Source: Tenebrio molitor (lineage: Eukaryota > Arthropoda > Insecta > Coleoptera > Tenebrionidae). Taken from it: a stretch of DNA of 64,000 nt. A program made the position numbers and the translations under genes. Under the pieces are notes generated by a model. That model saw nothing but the letters and a program-made list of their open reading frames with translations. It did not search any database and was not told where the DNA came from. The stretch covers positions 1,426,001-1,490,000 of the forward strand of contig NC_091048.1 of NCBI RefSeq assembly GCF_963966145.1. The letters are read 5' to 3'. Positions 61,312-64,000 of this stretch are shown piece by piece. Each line of letters starts with the position of its first letter. Within the stretch, counting starts at the first letter, position 1.

Positions 61312-64000
61312 TTCCACCATTAATCAAAATTAAAGTATTGCTGAATGATACTTCAGAAATTTCGGGAATTTATGATTCAGGTTCAAACGTTTCTTTGATA
61401 AATTCGAAATTATTATGTTTAAAAAAAAACCCGATTAATAAAAATAAAAAAAATGCAAACTTAAAAACGATTAATGGTGTGAAAAAAACAATAGGAATGG
61501 TAACTTTAAAGATTAAGATTTTTGATATTGAAAAAAGCATTAATGTTTTTGTGATAGATGGAAAGGATTTCGATTACGATTTTTTAATTGGACTAGATTG
61601 CATAAAACAGTTCCGTCTAGTTCAGGATGAAAAATTAGAAATTTCCCAAAAAATCCAAAACCCCACAAAGGGAGAACAGACAGAGAAAACGAATGCCACA
61701 AATCAAGAAGTAATTCCGGTCTTGTCAGGTAAGAACGTTGAAGGAAAACAAAATTTACAAAATACTAATAGAGAGGTGGATATCCAAAGGAATACTAGGG
61801 ATGAAATAAATGGTGAATACGAAATAAATTTTAATGAACACATTGAAGCGGTAAATTTTGACATTTCAGTAAATCATCTAAACTTTCAGCAACAGTCGGA
61901 AATAGAAGAATTAATATACAAATATAGATCACTCTTTGCTAAAGATAAATATGATATAGGCATTGTGAAAGGTTATGAGGCACGTATTGATCTATTAATA
62001 GATAAATATTGTAGTAAAAGACCATATAGGTGCACTATTGAGGATAAAAAAGAAATAGAACAACAGGTGTCGAAATTATTACAAAAAAATCTAATCGAGG
62101 AGTCATATAGTCCTTTTGCTGCCCCAGTAACGCTGGCCTATAAAAAAGAAGAAGGAAAAAGATCAAGATTATGTATAGACTTTCGCGATTTAAATAAAAT
62201 TGTAGTTCCTCAGTCACAACCATTTCCACTAATCGAGGACCTGATGGTTAAAACGAGAGGATGTAAATTTTTTTCAACGCTGGACATAAACTCCGCATTC
62301 TGGTCAATTCCTTTGAAGATTGAAGATAAGCAAAAAACAGCATTCGTTACTCAAGAAGGGCATTTTCAGTGGACATGTTTACCGTTTGGTTTAAAAACCT
62401 CACCAGCAATTTTCCAAAGAATTTTAAGTACAATTATAAGAAAACATAAGCTATCGGATTTTACTGTTAATTACATAGATGATATTTTAATCTTTTCTAG
62501 AACATTTGCAGAACACATTGATCACTTATCATTGCTGTTGGAAGCAATTTTGAAGGAAGGCTTCAGACTGAAATTTTCAAAATGTAACTTCGCACAAGAC
62601 TCGGTGAAGTATTTAGGACATATAATCAAAAACGATACAATTAGTCCACTGAAGGATAATTTAATTGCTATAAAAGATTTTCCTGTTCCGAAAACACAGA
62701 AAAATGTCCGACAGTTTTTAGGAAAAATAAACTTTTATGGAAAATACGTACCCAACATATCGATTACATTAGATCCGTTACATAATTTACTGAGAAAAGG
62801 ACAGAAATTCATCTGGTCCGAAAAATGTCAAAAATCATTTGAGGCAATAAAAGGATTGCTTTGTTCGACACCTATTTTAGCGATCTTTGATCCAAATTTA
62901 CCGATACACATTTACACGGACGCGAGTATACAGGGCATAGGAGCTGTCTTGAAACAACCACAACGAAATGGAGAAGAGAACCCATGCGCCTATTTTTCAA
63001 GAAAACTGAGCGACACTCAGAAAAGGAAAAAAGCGGTATATCTGGAGTGTCTGGCAATAAAAGAAGCAGTGAAATATTGGCAGCACTGGCTCATGGGGAA
63101 AAAGTTTACAGTCTTCTCCGATCACAAACCCCTAGAAAAAATGAACATCAAGGCTAGAACGGATGAAGAACTCGGAGACTTAACATATTATCTATCTCAG
63201 TTTAATTTCGAGGTAGTATACTCTCCAGGGAAATACAACTTGGAAGCAGACTGTTTGAGCAGAAATCCAGTATTGGAACCACTTGAAAATCAAGACGAAT
63301 GTTTAACAATCGTTAACTTAGTCAAGCTAAAGGACATCCAGCATGATCAAAAAGAAAACAGTGCTATAAAAAATAATAAACACAAACTAAACTTACGAGT
63401 AAAAGATACAATATATTATAAACAGATGGGGAAAAAGGAAAAGATAATACTGTCGGAGGAATTTAGTAAAAAATTAATAGAAAATATACACTACATTTAT
63501 TGTCATATAGGCATAAAACAAATGGAAAATAAAATTAAACCATTCTTTACAGCACAGAACCTAACACGCAATATCAAAGCAATCTGTGAAAACTGCGAAA
63601 CCTGCATAAAAAACAAATCTAGAGGGAAATATAGATTTGGACTAATGTCTCACTTAGGTCCTGCTACTCACCCTTTTGAGATAGTATCCATAGACACCAT
63701 CGGGGGATTCGGTGGCTCGCGTTCCACAAAAACATATTTACACCTTCTTGTAGACCACTTCACGAGATACGCTTTCATTTTGACTTCGAAAACTCAGAAT
63801 TCGAGTGATTTTATAAAACTGGTTCGACGAGCTTCGGAAGGCAACAAAATTGGTATGATTCTATCGGATCAATATCCAGGTATAAACTCAAAAGACTTTA
63901 AAAAATTTTTGAACGAAGAGAATATACCCATCGTTTTCACGGCAGTAAACGCACCATTCTCAAATGGTCTGAATGAAAGGCTTAACCAAACGCTAGTTAA
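61305..64000 (+). CDS. Ty3/gypsy-class retrotransposon Pol (cut by window end)
   Basis: The -1 frame is open for 898 codons to the right edge. Domains in order: aspartic protease (GIYDSGSNVSLI near 61370); reverse transcriptase with RLCIDFRDLNKIV, FFSTLDINSAFW, LPFGLKTSPAIFQ and the YIDD active site near 62472; RNase H with IYTDASIQGIGAVL and FSDHKPL; and integrase with an H-x5-H...C-x2-C zinc finger (CENCETC). The integrase catalytic D, D and E lie in SIDTIGG, LSDQYPG and GLNERLN, with 35 residues between the last two. All expected catalytic residues are present and no stop is seen. Domain order PR-RT-RH-IN is that of Ty3/gypsy elements. Whether an env-like frame follows is not visible. Confidence 0.92.

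Noticed and set aside
1..64000. CRISPR arrays, bacterial operons, tRNA or rRNA genes
   Set aside because: I found no regularly spaced repeats with unique spacers and no recognisable tRNA or rRNA sequence; the spliced genes and element types are animal.

Overview
The window looks like AT-rich insect chromosomal DNA, most likely a beetle (inference). It has short spliced coding exons in long repeat-filled introns, a TCAGT-type initiator, insect-style DNA transposons and non-LTR elements, and no bacterial gene organisation. Almost all listed open frames are chance frames or shadows. The real content is one long plus-strand gene, one compact minus-strand gene and a dense layer of mobile elements.

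0.8-37.9 kb, plus strand: a Phactr (phosphatase and actin regulator) gene, open at its 5' side. The exons at 823-1423 carry a basic NLS-like stretch and the first RPEL actin-binding motif. The shared 3' exons at 28075-37057 carry proline-rich and acidic segments, three more RPEL motifs and the C-terminal PP1-binding RFHRP. Two further start-codon exons lie inside the gene, at 8048 in a CpG-rich block and at 26268. Every junction upstream of 28075 is phase 1, so all three starts splice in frame to 28075. The inner starts would make proteins of about 465 and 520 residues that lack the NLS and the first RPEL. The exon at 8048 can begin MGCTCFK, a lipid-anchor-like N-terminus, and a diverged duplicate of that exon follows 115 bp downstream.

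37.9-46.8 kb: intergenic DNA built from transposons. It holds a long foldback element (38.9-39.9 kb), a pogo-like element interrupted by an R2-like (restriction-like-endonuclease) non-LTR copy (40.1-42.3 kb), several hairpin MITEs, and a 1.27-kb foldback whose unique centre keeps a 139-codon open frame.

46.8-47.9 kb, minus strand: a five-exon tetraspanin of 234 residues, with all introns phase 0.

48-60 kb: intergenic. It contains two further R2-like copies, a perfect 203-bp palindrome, a broken jockey-like LINE, and a foldback element split by a 1851-bp LTR-like insert with a 4-bp target duplication. Relics of a YqaJ-type nuclease and of a Crypton-like recombinase also occur here.

60.2-64.0 kb, plus strand: an apparently intact Ty3/gypsy-class retrotransposon. 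Gag and pol are linked by a classical -1 slippery heptamer, and pol runs off the right edge of the window.
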